Shown here piece by piece: positions 17,140 through 25,484 of a stretch of DNA of 64,000 nt. Position numbers and translations under genes: made by a program. Source of the stretch: Epsilonproteobacteria bacterium tcs-49 (GTDB taxonomy: Bacteria; Campylobacterota; Campylobacteria; Campylobacterales; Sulfurovaceae). The stretch lies in assembly GCA_002049495.1 (NCBI GenBank), contig LLYS01000001.1, positions 1 to 64,000 of the forward strand, given 5' to 3'. The notes under the pieces are model-generated. The model worked only from the letters and a program-made list of their open reading frames with translations. It did not search any database and had not been told where the DNA came from. Positions within the stretch are counted from its first letter, which is position 1. Every line of letters starts with the position of its first letter.

Positions 17140-18126
17140 TCAATCGCCTCTGAGCTGTTTTGCCGCCTCTTCGGGCAGTACGGCGTTGATATAAACCCCC
17201 GTGGAGAGTTCAAAGCCCGCTATGTTATACAATCGCGGCACGATGCGGATAAAAAAGCGATAAATCCGCCTGCTGTCGTTTTCCCCGTCGTTGATGGGCG
17301 CGGTAAAGAAAAGCATATTAAAAGCAAACTCCCCCAGTACCTCCCGGTAGCGTTTAAAAAGCGAGTGCAGCATCTCCCCCAGACTGTGCAGATCGCTAAA
17401 ATCCATCTGCTCCAGACAGCTGTACCCCTTTTTATTTACGACCATCGTTTCAAAGGCAAACTGCGACGCGTAAGGACAGTAGGCGATAAAGCAATCGTTC
17501 TCCTCCACGATGCGTTTGACGCTTTTTTTCTCGTCATAGATCAAATCATCCATCAACGCTCGGGCGTGGCGCTTGTAGTATTGGCGCTTGAAATCGATCT
17601 TTTTCTCTATCTCCGCGGGCACCTTCCCCGTCGCCATGATCTGGCTGTGGCTGTGTATCAGACTCGCTCCCGCCTGCTGGCCGCTATTTTTAAAAATGGA
17701 GATATAGTGCAGCCGTTTATCCTTTTTCAAAGAGCGGCATCGGCGTTGCAGCAGGGTCAGGTAATAGACGAAATCCTCTTTGCTAAAATCAAACATCTGT
17801 TTGCGGTGGTCGGGGGTTTCGATCACCACTTCGTGGGCACCGAAGCCGCCGCGCTTTTCAAAAAAACCGTCCTTTTGCGACGTGAAATCATCCTCGATCC
17901 CCAGGGCGTTAAAAAGGTTGGGTACCACCCGACACCTCCAGCCTTGGTCATCCTCCATGCGATCGATCTCCTTGGGCGTATACTCCTCCCTGCCCTTTTC
18001 AAAGGGGCACTGGTTGACATCGTCGGCGTAGCTGACCTCCGAGATGAAACTTTCGGGACGTTTGAGCCGCTTGGGCGCAAATATCACTTCGCAATCGTTC
18101 AATTTACAGTATCTAAATTCCGACAA
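17140..18126 (-). CDS. GalT-like nucleotidyltransferase (hexose-1-phosphate uridylyl/adenylyltransferase, HIT superfamily)
   Basis: 328 residues. The nucleotidylation motif reads NSGQQAGASLIHSHSQ, with His158-Ser-His160-Ser-Gln162. Classical GalT has HPHGQ, whereas HSHSQ is typical of plant ADP-glucose phosphorylase-like and related bacterial proteins. The N-terminal zinc motif is partly lost (CPFEKG instead of CPxCxG). The C-terminal half (RFFIRIVPRLYNIAGFE) matches the family. It would exchange hexose 1-phosphate with an NDP-glucose, or phosphorolyse ADP-glucose. Because glgC is missing, an ADP-glucose-linked role is attractive but unproven. The TTG start has AGGAG 6 bases upstream, just after the GH57 stop. 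Confidence 0.78.
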   Translation of the reverse strand: MSEFRYCKLNDCEVIFAPKRLKRPESFISEVSYADDVNQCPFEKGREEYTPKEIDRMEDDQGWRCRVVPNLFNALGIEDDFTSQKDGFFEKRGGFGAHEVVIETPDHRKQMFDFSKEDFVYYLTLLQRRCRSLKKDKRLHYISIFKNSGQQAGASLIHSHSQIMATGKVPAEIEKKIDFKRQYYKRHARALMDDLIYDEKKSVKRIVEENDCFIAYCPYASQFAFETMVVNKKGYSCLEQMDFSDLHSLGEMLHSLFKRYREVLGEFAFNMLFFTAPINDGENDSRRIYRFFIRIVPRLYNIAGFELSTGVYINAVLPEEAAKQLRGD

Positions 18127-18135
18127 AACCCTCTC

Positions 18136-20202
18136 CTACACATACCACCGCGTCAGCGACAAAGCGTCAAACTCCACGGTGAAATCCGAATATATGGGGA
18201 AAAATTGTACCTTCTGTTCCCTTTTATACAGCTCAAAACCCAGATCCATCTTTCTCTCATCCCCCGCTTTTCGAATCTGCAGCTCTATGGCGCTGTCAAA
18301 ACAGATTTTACATCCGTTTTCGCTGCACGATCCCTTTTGCAGCCGGAATTCGTGGGGTTCGTGATTCAGGTACACGATCAGCGAATACTCCCTTCCCACA
18401 TGCTTGAAATCCCCCTCAAACAGCAGGTAAAAAAACTCCCCGTCATAACCGTAGCGCAGCATGGAGACGATATTCTGTTTCGAATCCATGGCCGAGAACT
18501 CCTTTTTCAAATCGATCTTGCCCGCGTCGAGCCAGTCAAAGTAGTTGGTGATCCTGCCGTCGATGTTGGGGGTGATGAAGGACTTGGGCTTGCTGTGAAA
18601 ACTATTGACCGGTTTCTCCCTCAGCACCGGCGTGGCGATCGCCTGGGGCAACTCCTTTTTCATCAGTTTGTAGACATTGACCAGGTGCTTTCGAAATAGA
18701 AGATCAAACTCCCCTTTAAGCGTCGTATAGTGATCATCGCCGTACCACCAGAACCAGTCGCTGCCCATGGCGATCATCAACTCCCGTTCGATCTGTTCGC
18801 GCACCGTTTCCTCCAGCGTATCTTTATGCTTGAGGTAACTGTCATAGGTCATATCGATCAACTCCCACGCACGGTTTTTCTCCTCGTGGCCGATCCAGAT
18901 ATCGAAATTGCCGTTTATCCAGCTGCCGCTGGCGAGCTTGGTGATTTCGCGCGTATCGACGGCGGGATCGTCATGGATCTCATCCATCGTCACCGTCTCC
19001 AGCCAGGGGGTCTGTTGCAACTCTTCATACAGCAGCGAAAAGAACTGCTCGGCGTTTTGGGGATAAAACTCCCACGCGTTCTCCCCGTCTAAAATGACGT
19101 TGACCAGCGGATTTTCCTCACTGCTTTCATAAATCTCCCGCAGCGTCGCCATAAAGTGCTTGACCGCCTGTCTGGGTTCCTGGTTGCTAAACTCAAACCC
19201 GATCATATCGCTAAGACGCCGGTCGCGGAAACGGATATCGATACCTCCTCGGGGCAGCTGCAGTTCATAGTTGCAATAGAGGTTTTTACGCTTGGAACTG
19301 CCCAGGGTTTTAAACAAGATATCCTCGTCGCTGCAGCACCACTTTATACCGTTTTCCTGCAGCAGATGCGCCGTTTTCATACTGACGCTGCCCTCCGAGG
19401 GCCAAAACCCCGAAGGAGCTTTGCCAAAGCGGGTTTTAAAATAGTCTACGGCGTCTTGTACCTGCTTTTTCGCAAAGTTTTCAAGCTCATGCTCATACTT
19501 TGGCATCGCCGCATCGGCTCTGGCTTCGCGGGCGCTTTGCCGATTTAGAAGAAGCGGTAAAATCGGGTGGTAATAGGGGGTGGTGCTCAACGCTATCTGC
19601 CCGCTTTTTGCCATCTGCTTATACAGCGGTACAATCTCTTTGAGAAACTGTGCCAGCGTATCTAAAAGCACCATCTTATCGGCGTGGCTGTACTCCCTGC
19701 CCTTGGCGATCATAGAGGCGATAAACTCGCTGTTGCGGCGCAGGTAGTTGCCGCACCACGAAAGCAAAAAAAGCACCTGCGTATCCAGTATTTCCGCGGC
19801 GGAAAACTCCCCAAGCCCATCTTCGCTGTTTTGAAACTTGCGAAAGAGTTGGTTATAACGCGGCAGCGGCGTGATCATATGCTTTTCGTTGGCCAGGAAA
19901 AGGTAGCGGTTTAACACCTCCACGTCATCGCCCGCCAGGGCGGATACATCCTTGCGCAAAATCTCAAGGAGCATATCGTTTGCGCTGCCGTCGATATACT
20001 GCTGCAGCTGGTCAAGGAGCGAAGGCACAAGGTTAAAGGTCGCTTTGAGTTCGGGGTAGCGGCTAAGGTACCAGGGGATTTCGTGGTAATCTTTGATGCC
20101 GTGCAAAAACACCCAGGGCATGAGGGTTTTCCCCTCAAGATCGTCGCGGTAATAGGGTTGGTGCATATGCCACAAAAACGAAAGATAAAGCTTCTTATCC
20201 AC
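18136..20202 (-). CDS. GH57 alpha-amylase/amylopullulanase-like glycosidase
   Basis: 688 residues. GH57 motifs in order are LSFLWHMHQPYY (near residue 10), the nucleophile motif GFWPSEGSVS (near 265) and the acid/base motif VILDGENAWEFYP (near 375). A helical bundle follows, including GSDWFWWYGDDH, which is typical of the amylopullulanase/alpha-amylase subgroup. The last 150 residues look like a beta-sandwich (YDGEFFYLLFEGDF). No signal peptide is seen, so it probably acts on intracellular glycogen or maltodextrins. It has a GTG start and begins 3 bases after the preceding gene's stop, in a tightly packed operon. Exact specificity cannot be read from sequence alone. Confidence 0.87.
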   Translation of the reverse strand: MDKKLYLSFLWHMHQPYYRDDLEGKTLMPWVFLHGIKDYHEIPWYLSRYPELKATFNLVPSLLDQLQQYIDGSANDMLLEILRKDVSALAGDDVEVLNRYLFLANEKHMITPLPRYNQLFRKFQNSEDGLGEFSAAEILDTQVLFLLSWCGNYLRRNSEFIASMIAKGREYSHADKMVLLDTLAQFLKEIVPLYKQMAKSGQIALSTTPYYHPILPLLLNRQSAREARADAAMPKYEHELENFAKKQVQDAVDYFKTRFGKAPSGFWPSEGSVSMKTAHLLQENGIKWCCSDEDILFKTLGSSKRKNLYCNYELQLPRGGIDIRFRDRRLSDMIGFEFSNQEPRQAVKHFMATLREIYESSEENPLVNVILDGENAWEFYPQNAEQFFSLLYEELQQTPWLETVTMDEIHDDPAVDTREITKLASGSWINGNFDIWIGHEEKNRAWELIDMTYDSYLKHKDTLEETVREQIERELMIAMGSDWFWWYGDDHYTTLKGEFDLLFRKHLVNVYKLMKKELPQAIATPVLREKPVNSFHSKPKSFITPNIDGRITNYFDWLDAGKIDLKKEFSAMDSKQNIVSMLRYGYDGEFFYLLFEGDFKHVGREYSLIVYLNHEPHEFRLQKGSCSENGCKICFDSAIELQIRKAGDERKMDLGFELYKREQKVQFFPIYSDFTVEFDALSLTRWYV

Positions 20203-20205
20203 GGC

Positions 20206-22686
20206 TTACCACTTTTCTATCTTGCTTTTGTAGCTGTAAAAGATTTCGTTGGCGCGACTTTCATCCTTGGCCTGGAGGTAGATATTGAGAAATTCGCTGT
20301 GCTGGTCGGGTACCATCAAGATCCACTCATCCTCTTCGACCCAAATCTTTACGCCGTCGTCAAAGGCGGTTTTTTTATCTTTGCCGTCCTCAAGGAATTT
20401 ACGCATCATCAACCCTTTGCGCTCGCTGGGGCAGGGAATATTTTCCCCTTTAAAACAAAAAACGGGCAGATTTTCCACCACGTCCGAAACTTTCGTATCG
20501 TTTTTCAAAAGAAGCTCCAAAATTTTCAAGCTCGCAAAGATCGCGTCATTGTTGAGTCCAAACTCCGTAAAAGCGAAGTGCCCGTCGGTCGTGGCGATAA
20601 GATCGTACTCCTCAAGCTGCCTCGCTTTGAGGCTTTCGATCTTGCCCCGCGTGATTTCGAGGTTTTCAAACTCGATATAATCAGGCGCCCAAGCCGGCAG
20701 GAAAACCTTTGCTCCCTCTTTGCTTTCATTGAGCAGTGAAAGCACGACCAACAGCGCCGTATAATCATAAACCAACTCCCCCGTATCGGAAACCATCTGC
20801 ACCTTTTGGCCGTTGGGGTAGATCAAAAAGCCGCAGTTAAGCTGCATCGTTTTGACGATATCGGCGATATTTTTGTGGGAGGATTTGATCAGCGAGGGCA
20901 GCTTGGTCAAACGCTTATCGTCCTGGTAGCCGTTGAGCACGATATTTTCGATCTGCAGTTCATTGAGAATCTTGGGATAGATATCGGAGGTGGAACCAAA
21001 CATGATATCCACCGCCACTTTCATCTCCGAACTTTTAAACAAAGCGCTGTCAAGGCGCTGCTGCAGCACCTCTACGTAACGGTCCTTGACATGGTGCTCC
21101 TCATCGATCTCACCGATCTGGGTGTGGTTGACGCGGCGGAAGTTTTCCCGGAAAAAGATCCGCTCTACGTTTTTGGAAAGGTTGGTATCGATCGCCAGCC
21201 CCTCACTGGTATAGAAGATGATCTCCGTATCGAGCTGGTTGATCGTGGATTGGCGGAAGTGGATGCCCGCCGCGACCTCTTCATGGTGCGCCAGGGTAAA
21301 GCGCATCACGTTTGAGGGGATGTTGCGCAGATCCAGCACGTCGATCCCCGTTGAGAGCATCCCGCTCAAAAACGCCCGCTTAAGCATCCGCGAACTTCTG
21401 TGGTAATCGCGGGAGATATACACTTTGGACCCCACGGGCAGGATCGAACCGAACGATTCCGCCAATTTCGTCGCCATTTCGCAGGAGAGTTCCACATTGG
21501 TCCGCCCGATCACCTTGCCCGATTCAAAAAGTGAGGATTTGTAGTTTTTGCCCCAGATGATATTGTTGCTGACGATGGAGCCTTCGTTGATACTCTTTTC
21601 GGGCCACACGATCACGTCTTTGGTAAAGATCGTCCCCTTGTCCACTTCGCAATACTCGGAGATAATAACGCCGTTTTTGGCTTTGACCTTTTTGGCGATG
21701 CGGTTGTTGTTGCAGATGACGGAGTTGTGCAGCGTCACCTTCCCCTCGATCTCTACGTCGTTCCAGATGATGCTTTCTTTGATGCGGCACCCCTCGCCGA
21801 TCTTGACGTTATCGCCGATGGCCACGTTGCCAAGTTCCACGTCTTTGCCGATGGTGACGTTTTTGCCAAGGACTACAGTACCGCTGCAGCGTACGCTTTC
21901 GGGCAGCCCGGTTCCGTCTTCGCGGTAGATAGCGCAGCCGCCCTGCTCGCTTTTTTCGCCCTTCATGGGCAGCACCGTCTCCTCATCAAAGAGATCCTGA
22001 TACACTTCGCGGTAACTTTGGGGATTGCCCACGTCCCTCCAGTAGCCTTCGACGCTGCATCCCCACAGGGTAACGCCCTCTTTCATCAGCGTGGGAAACA
22101 GGTCCTTCGCAAAATCGAAATTCTCTTCGACGGGAATATAGTCAAAAATTTCCGGTTCGAGCAGATAGATGCCGGTGTTGATCGTATCGCTGAACACTTC
22201 CCCCCAGCTGGGTTTTTCCAAAAACTTTTCGATCCGCCCCTCCTCGTTGGCGATCACCACGCCAAATTGCAGCGGGTTATCCACGGGGGTAAGCGTAATG
22301 GTAAGCTTGGACCGCTTCTGCTTGTGAAACGCCGCAATCTGTTTGAAATCAAAATCGGTCACCAGATCCCCGCTGACGATAATGAAACTTTCATCCATCA
22401 ACTCCCTGGCAAACCCTACCGCCCCGGCGGTACCGTAGTCGTCGTCGGGTTGGACGTAGGTGATCTTGACCCCCCATCCGCTGCCGTCTCCGAAATATTC
22501 CTTGATGATTTCGGGTTTGAAATAAAGCAGCACCGCGATATCGGTAATACCCAGATCATCACGCAGCTTGATGATGATATGCTCCATCATCGGACGGTTG
22601 AGTATGGGCAGCATAGGCTTTGGTACCGAGTTGGTCAAAGGTTGAATTCTCGTTCCGAATCCTCCGGCTAATACGATAGCTTTCAT
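20206..22686 (-). CDS. NDP-hexose pyrophosphorylase fused to hexapeptide domain and degenerate phosphomannomutase domain
   Basis: 826 residues. Residues 1-235 are a nucleotidyltransferase (start MKAIVLAGGFGTRIQPLTN, KPMLPILNRPMMEH, IIVSGDLVTDFDF), related to mannose-1-phosphate guanylyltransferase. Residues about 255-385 are left-handed beta-helix hexapeptide repeats (VVLGKNVTIGKDVELGNVAI). Residues about 400-826 are a phosphohexomutase-like fold. In that domain the catalytic TASHNP is replaced by FRQSTINQL and the Mg2+ loop DGDADR reads TDGHFAF, so mutase activity is unlikely. Similar fusions occur in cyanobacteria and other bacteria, where they are annotated as mannose-1-phosphate guanylyltransferases. 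Here it might make the nucleotide sugar donor for GlgA; that is inference. AAGGATGTAAC precedes the ATG. Confidence 0.85.
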   Translation of the reverse strand: MKAIVLAGGFGTRIQPLTNSVPKPMLPILNRPMMEHIIIKLRDDLGITDIAVLLYFKPEIIKEYFGDGSGWGVKITYVQPDDDYGTAGAVGFARELMDESFIIVSGDLVTDFDFKQIAAFHKQKRSKLTITLTPVDNPLQFGVVIANEEGRIEKFLEKPSWGEVFSDTINTGIYLLEPEIFDYIPVEENFDFAKDLFPTLMKEGVTLWGCSVEGYWRDVGNPQSYREVYQDLFDEETVLPMKGEKSEQGGCAIYREDGTGLPESVRCSGTVVLGKNVTIGKDVELGNVAIGDNVKIGEGCRIKESIIWNDVEIEGKVTLHNSVICNNNRIAKKVKAKNGVIISEYCEVDKGTIFTKDVIVWPEKSINEGSIVSNNIIWGKNYKSSLFESGKVIGRTNVELSCEMATKLAESFGSILPVGSKVYISRDYHRSSRMLKRAFLSGMLSTGIDVLDLRNIPSNVMRFTLAHHEEVAAGIHFRQSTINQLDTEIIFYTSEGLAIDTNLSKNVERIFFRENFRRVNHTQIGEIDEEHHVKDRYVEVLQQRLDSALFKSSEMKVAVDIMFGSTSDIYPKILNELQIENIVLNGYQDDKRLTKLPSLIKSSHKNIADIVKTMQLNCGFLIYPNGQKVQMVSDTGELVYDYTALLVVLSLLNESKEGAKVFLPAWAPDYIEFENLEITRGKIESLKARQLEEYDLIATTDGHFAFTEFGLNNDAIFASLKILELLLKNDTKVSDVVENLPVFCFKGENIPCPSERKGLMMRKFLEDGKDKKTAFDDGVKIWVEEDEWILMVPDQHSEFLNIYLQAKDESRANEIFYSYKSKIEKW

Positions 22687-22687
22687 G

Positions 22688-24496
22688 TTACATCCTTATA
22701 TGGTTGAGTAGTTGTCGATTTTTTTGAAAAATGGTATGCATCTTGCGCAAAATATTTTTAAGCACGTGCAGCGTCTGCATCACATAGGGCCCCTTATTGA
22801 GCATGACGCAATCGGCCCGCTGGGAAAAAGCGGCGTCGGTGACCTCCGCGCGGCTTGGCAGATTCTTTTTCATCTTGCCCTCCAGAATCTGCGTCGCGTA
22901 GATTACGGGCACATGCGCGGCTTCACACATATCAAAGATCTCCTCTTGAATATAGGGCATATTCTCAAACCCCGCCTCGATAGCCAGGTCCCCCCGCGCG
23001 ATCATCAAGCCGTATTTCTCCCATTGCAGCAGCTGCTGCAAAATCTCGGGCAACCTCTTTAACGCCATTTTGGTTTCGATCTTTGGCACGATCGCCGTAT
23101 CCGTCCTGCCTTTGGCACGCAGCATCTCCTGCAGCTTTTGCACATCCGCCGCGCTTTGGACGAAGGAGAGACCGAAGATATCGGCGTATTCCACGGTATA
23201 TTCGAAATTTTGTTCATCAGCGGGGGTGATGGCACCGATCTCAAGGTCGGTGTTGGGGAAGTTGATCCCCTTCTCCTCTTTGAGTTTCGTGCCGCTTTCC
23301 TTGGCCAGAAATACTTCGCACACCAAGCCCAGATCGTTTGAACCCACCACTTTGCAACCGATCTTGCCGTCATCGATATAGATTTCGTCACCCGTTTGCA
23401 CATATTCAAAGATCTCTTTATTGCTGCAGCCGATCACCGCGTCGTAAAAATACCCCTCATATTCAAAATCGCTCTGTCCCATGATCTGTTCTTTACTGAT
23501 CAGGATCTCATCGTCTTGGTAGAGGTAGATCTCTTCGGGACTGTGCTGCAGGCGGTAAAGCTCCGTTTTGTAACTATCTTTGTAATCGATAATTTTCAGC
23601 GTCGTATCCTCATCCACCGTCACCTTTTTATCGGCAACCATCCATAACTCTTCGCCGCTTGAACGCAGTTTGAAAAGGCGTGTTTTATTTTTGTGGGTAT
23701 CGTGAACCTCCGCTCCGTCACACTCCATCGCATGGGTATAAAACTCTTCACTCACCACCAGCTGCGCCTGATAGGGACCGCATTCTTGCTTGGAAAACTT
23801 TTGCGTCTGCGCCTCCCGGGCACTTTGGGGAAGCAGCCGTACGAGGGTAGGATCCTTTTTCGATCCGATCTTAAAGGGGATAAACACCCGCCGTATCTGC
23901 GTCGTTCTGTTTTTCGGCCCCGCAAGGTCTACGTAGATCTTGACGTCGCTGTTTTGCTTCGCGTTTTCCTCTTTGATACGCCGCGCCATCCTTTCCCACG
24001 CCCGGGGGTCGTCATGGGCGGTGTTGATCCGCAAAACCGAAGCGTGGTTGGCGATCAGGTTGCCGATGAGCTGCTCATCATCGGCAGCCTCCCCGGGAAG
24101 CGTGACCATGATCTTGGTTTTAAAATGCTCCGCATCGCCGTTTTCTCCGCACAGCGCGGCATTTTCCTTGTGCTGCCGCTTGGAGCGGTGAAAGTCGATG
24201 GCGTTGATATCGATCTCCTCCTCCACGTATTCACTTTGAAGCAGATGGGAGAGGATGCGTATATTTTTATTGATCGAATTGAGGATATACCCCTGCGACC
24301 GCCCCAGCGAAGAGAGGCCGATCTCGGTCAAATCATCCTGCAATCCGCGCAGATCCATAGTACGCAACTTCAAATAATGGTTCAGGTTTTCGATGCTTTT
24401 ATTGCTGCAATCCCTGTGCGCCATGGAGGCTATAATCTCCCGACGTACCGTGTGCAGCTGCTCTAGGACCCGCTGCAGTTTTTCCTTTTCCATCAT
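22688..24496 (-). CDS. Pyruvate kinase-like protein, N-terminally extended, without C-terminal domain
   Basis: 602 residues. Residues 1-125 form a helical extension not found in ordinary pyruvate kinases. The (beta/alpha)8 barrel starts near KIMVTLPGEAADDEQL, with LRINTAHDDPRAWERM and VDLAGPKNRT. The B domain is enlarged (about residues 205-390). KEEKGINFPNTDL, IVPKIETKMALKRLPEI (active-site Lys), MIARGDLAIEAG and IYATQILEGKMKKN complete the barrel. The substrate loop MLSDET becomes MLNKGPYV, and the protein ends about 25 residues later, so the allosteric C-terminal domain is absent. It starts inside the end of pfkA without a separate promoter. It may be a pyruvate kinase with a different control or substrate; the canonical enzyme is at 967. 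Confidence 0.85.
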   Translation of the reverse strand: MMEKEKLQRVLEQLHTVRREIIASMAHRDCSNKSIENLNHYLKLRTMDLRGLQDDLTEIGLSSLGRSQGYILNSINKNIRILSHLLQSEYVEEEIDINAIDFHRSKRQHKENAALCGENGDAEHFKTKIMVTLPGEAADDEQLIGNLIANHASVLRINTAHDDPRAWERMARRIKEENAKQNSDVKIYVDLAGPKNRTTQIRRVFIPFKIGSKKDPTLVRLLPQSAREAQTQKFSKQECGPYQAQLVVSEEFYTHAMECDGAEVHDTHKNKTRLFKLRSSGEELWMVADKKVTVDEDTTLKIIDYKDSYKTELYRLQHSPEEIYLYQDDEILISKEQIMGQSDFEYEGYFYDAVIGCSNKEIFEYVQTGDEIYIDDGKIGCKVVGSNDLGLVCEVFLAKESGTKLKEEKGINFPNTDLEIGAITPADEQNFEYTVEYADIFGLSFVQSAADVQKLQEMLRAKGRTDTAIVPKIETKMALKRLPEILQQLLQWEKYGLMIARGDLAIEAGFENMPYIQEEIFDMCEAAHVPVIYATQILEGKMKKNLPSRAEVTDAAFSQRADCVMLNKGPYVMQTLHVLKNILRKMHTIFQKNRQLLNHIRM

Positions 24497-24499
24497 GCG

Positions 24500-25462
24500 C
24501 TACCGAAACATCTTCTGCCCCATGGCGATAAGCTGGGGCTTGATTTCATATTTTGAAGAGGTGATATAATCGATGCTTTCAAAGGCGAAGTTTGACTGCC
24601 GATACACCACCACCGCATTGGTCTTTTCCTCCCCTATCAACCGATCAACGGCGAAGGTCATAAACTCCGTCGCCATCAAGCGGTCAAAGACCGTGGGGTT
24701 GCCGCCCCTTTGGATATGGCCCAGGATCGTCGCGCGGGTTTCGATCCCCACCTCTTTTTCCAGCCATTCCACCAGCTCGGGCGTCAGTTTCGACCCTTCC
24801 GCGGCGATGCAGACCACGTAGCGACGGCCGTTTTTAATCTCATGCCGCAGGCGCTCCCCGAGGGTTTGCAAATCATGTTCGGCCTCGGGAATGATGCACA
24901 CTTCCGCTCCGCACGTGATCGCCGAGACCAGTGCCAGGTAACCGCAGTCCCTGCCCATGGTTTCGATCACGCAACCGCGCTTGAAAGATGCGGAGGTATC
25001 CCGCACCTCGTCGGTGGCGCGGCGGATCACGTTCAGTGCCGTATCCACGCCCAGGCAGTACTCGGTACCGAAGATATCGTTATCGATGGTGGAGGGGATC
25101 CCTACAAAGGAGGTATCAAACTCCTTTGAAAACCGATCCAGTGCCCGAAAAGAACCGTCTCCGCCCATGACGACGATCCTGTCGATGCCCAGGGCACTCA
25201 GGTTTTCATAGGCTTTGGCCCGAAACTCCCGCTCGTAAAACCGCTTGGAGCGTGAAGAGCGGATCATCGTACCGCCTTCGTGCATAATCCCGGCTACGTC
25301 CTCATGGGTGGCTTTTTTGATATTGCCGTCAATCAACCCCTCGAGGCCGTCAAAGATCAGATAGGGCTGTTCCCCTTTGTCAAAGCAGTAATCCACGAAT
25401 TTTTTCACTCCGGGGTTCATCCCCGCACAATCACCGCCTGAACACATTACCGCTATCGCCAT
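24500..25462 (-). CDS. pfkA: 6-phosphofructokinase
   Basis: 320 residues, as for bacterial ATP-PFKs. It starts AIAVMCSGGDCAGMNPGV (classical GGDxxGxN) with GGTMIRSSRS and VVMGGDGSFRALDRF. The catalytic motif is PSTIDNDIFGTEYCLG, and MGRDCGYLAL and GHIQRGGNPTVFDR follow. The Gly in GGDGS favours ATP as donor. The position before TIDND is Ser, whereas ATP enzymes have Gly and PPi enzymes Lys, so the donor is not fully settled. It phosphorylates fructose 6-phosphate, committing it to glycolysis. AAGGAGAATT precedes the ATG. Having this enzyme, beside Pgi and Gap, shows an intact Embden-Meyerhof top half, which many relatives in this phylum lack. Confidence 0.94.
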   Translation of the reverse strand: MAIAVMCSGGDCAGMNPGVKKFVDYCFDKGEQPYLIFDGLEGLIDGNIKKATHEDVAGIMHEGGTMIRSSRSKRFYEREFRAKAYENLSALGIDRIVVMGGDGSFRALDRFSKEFDTSFVGIPSTIDNDIFGTEYCLGVDTALNVIRRATDEVRDTSASFKRGCVIETMGRDCGYLALVSAITCGAEVCIIPEAEHDLQTLGERLRHEIKNGRRYVVCIAAEGSKLTPELVEWLEKEVGIETRATILGHIQRGGNPTVFDRLMATEFMTFAVDRLIGEEKTNAVVVYRQSNFAFESIDYITSSKYEIKPQLIAMGQKMFR

Positions 25463-25484
25463 AATTCTCCTTCTTTCGGCGCGA

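Noticed and set aside
17077-18699. 540-codon plus-strand open frame
   Set aside because: It lies antisense to galT and the GH57 gene, which have clear family motifs. The translation is of low complexity and matches nothing; such shadows are common in this GC range.
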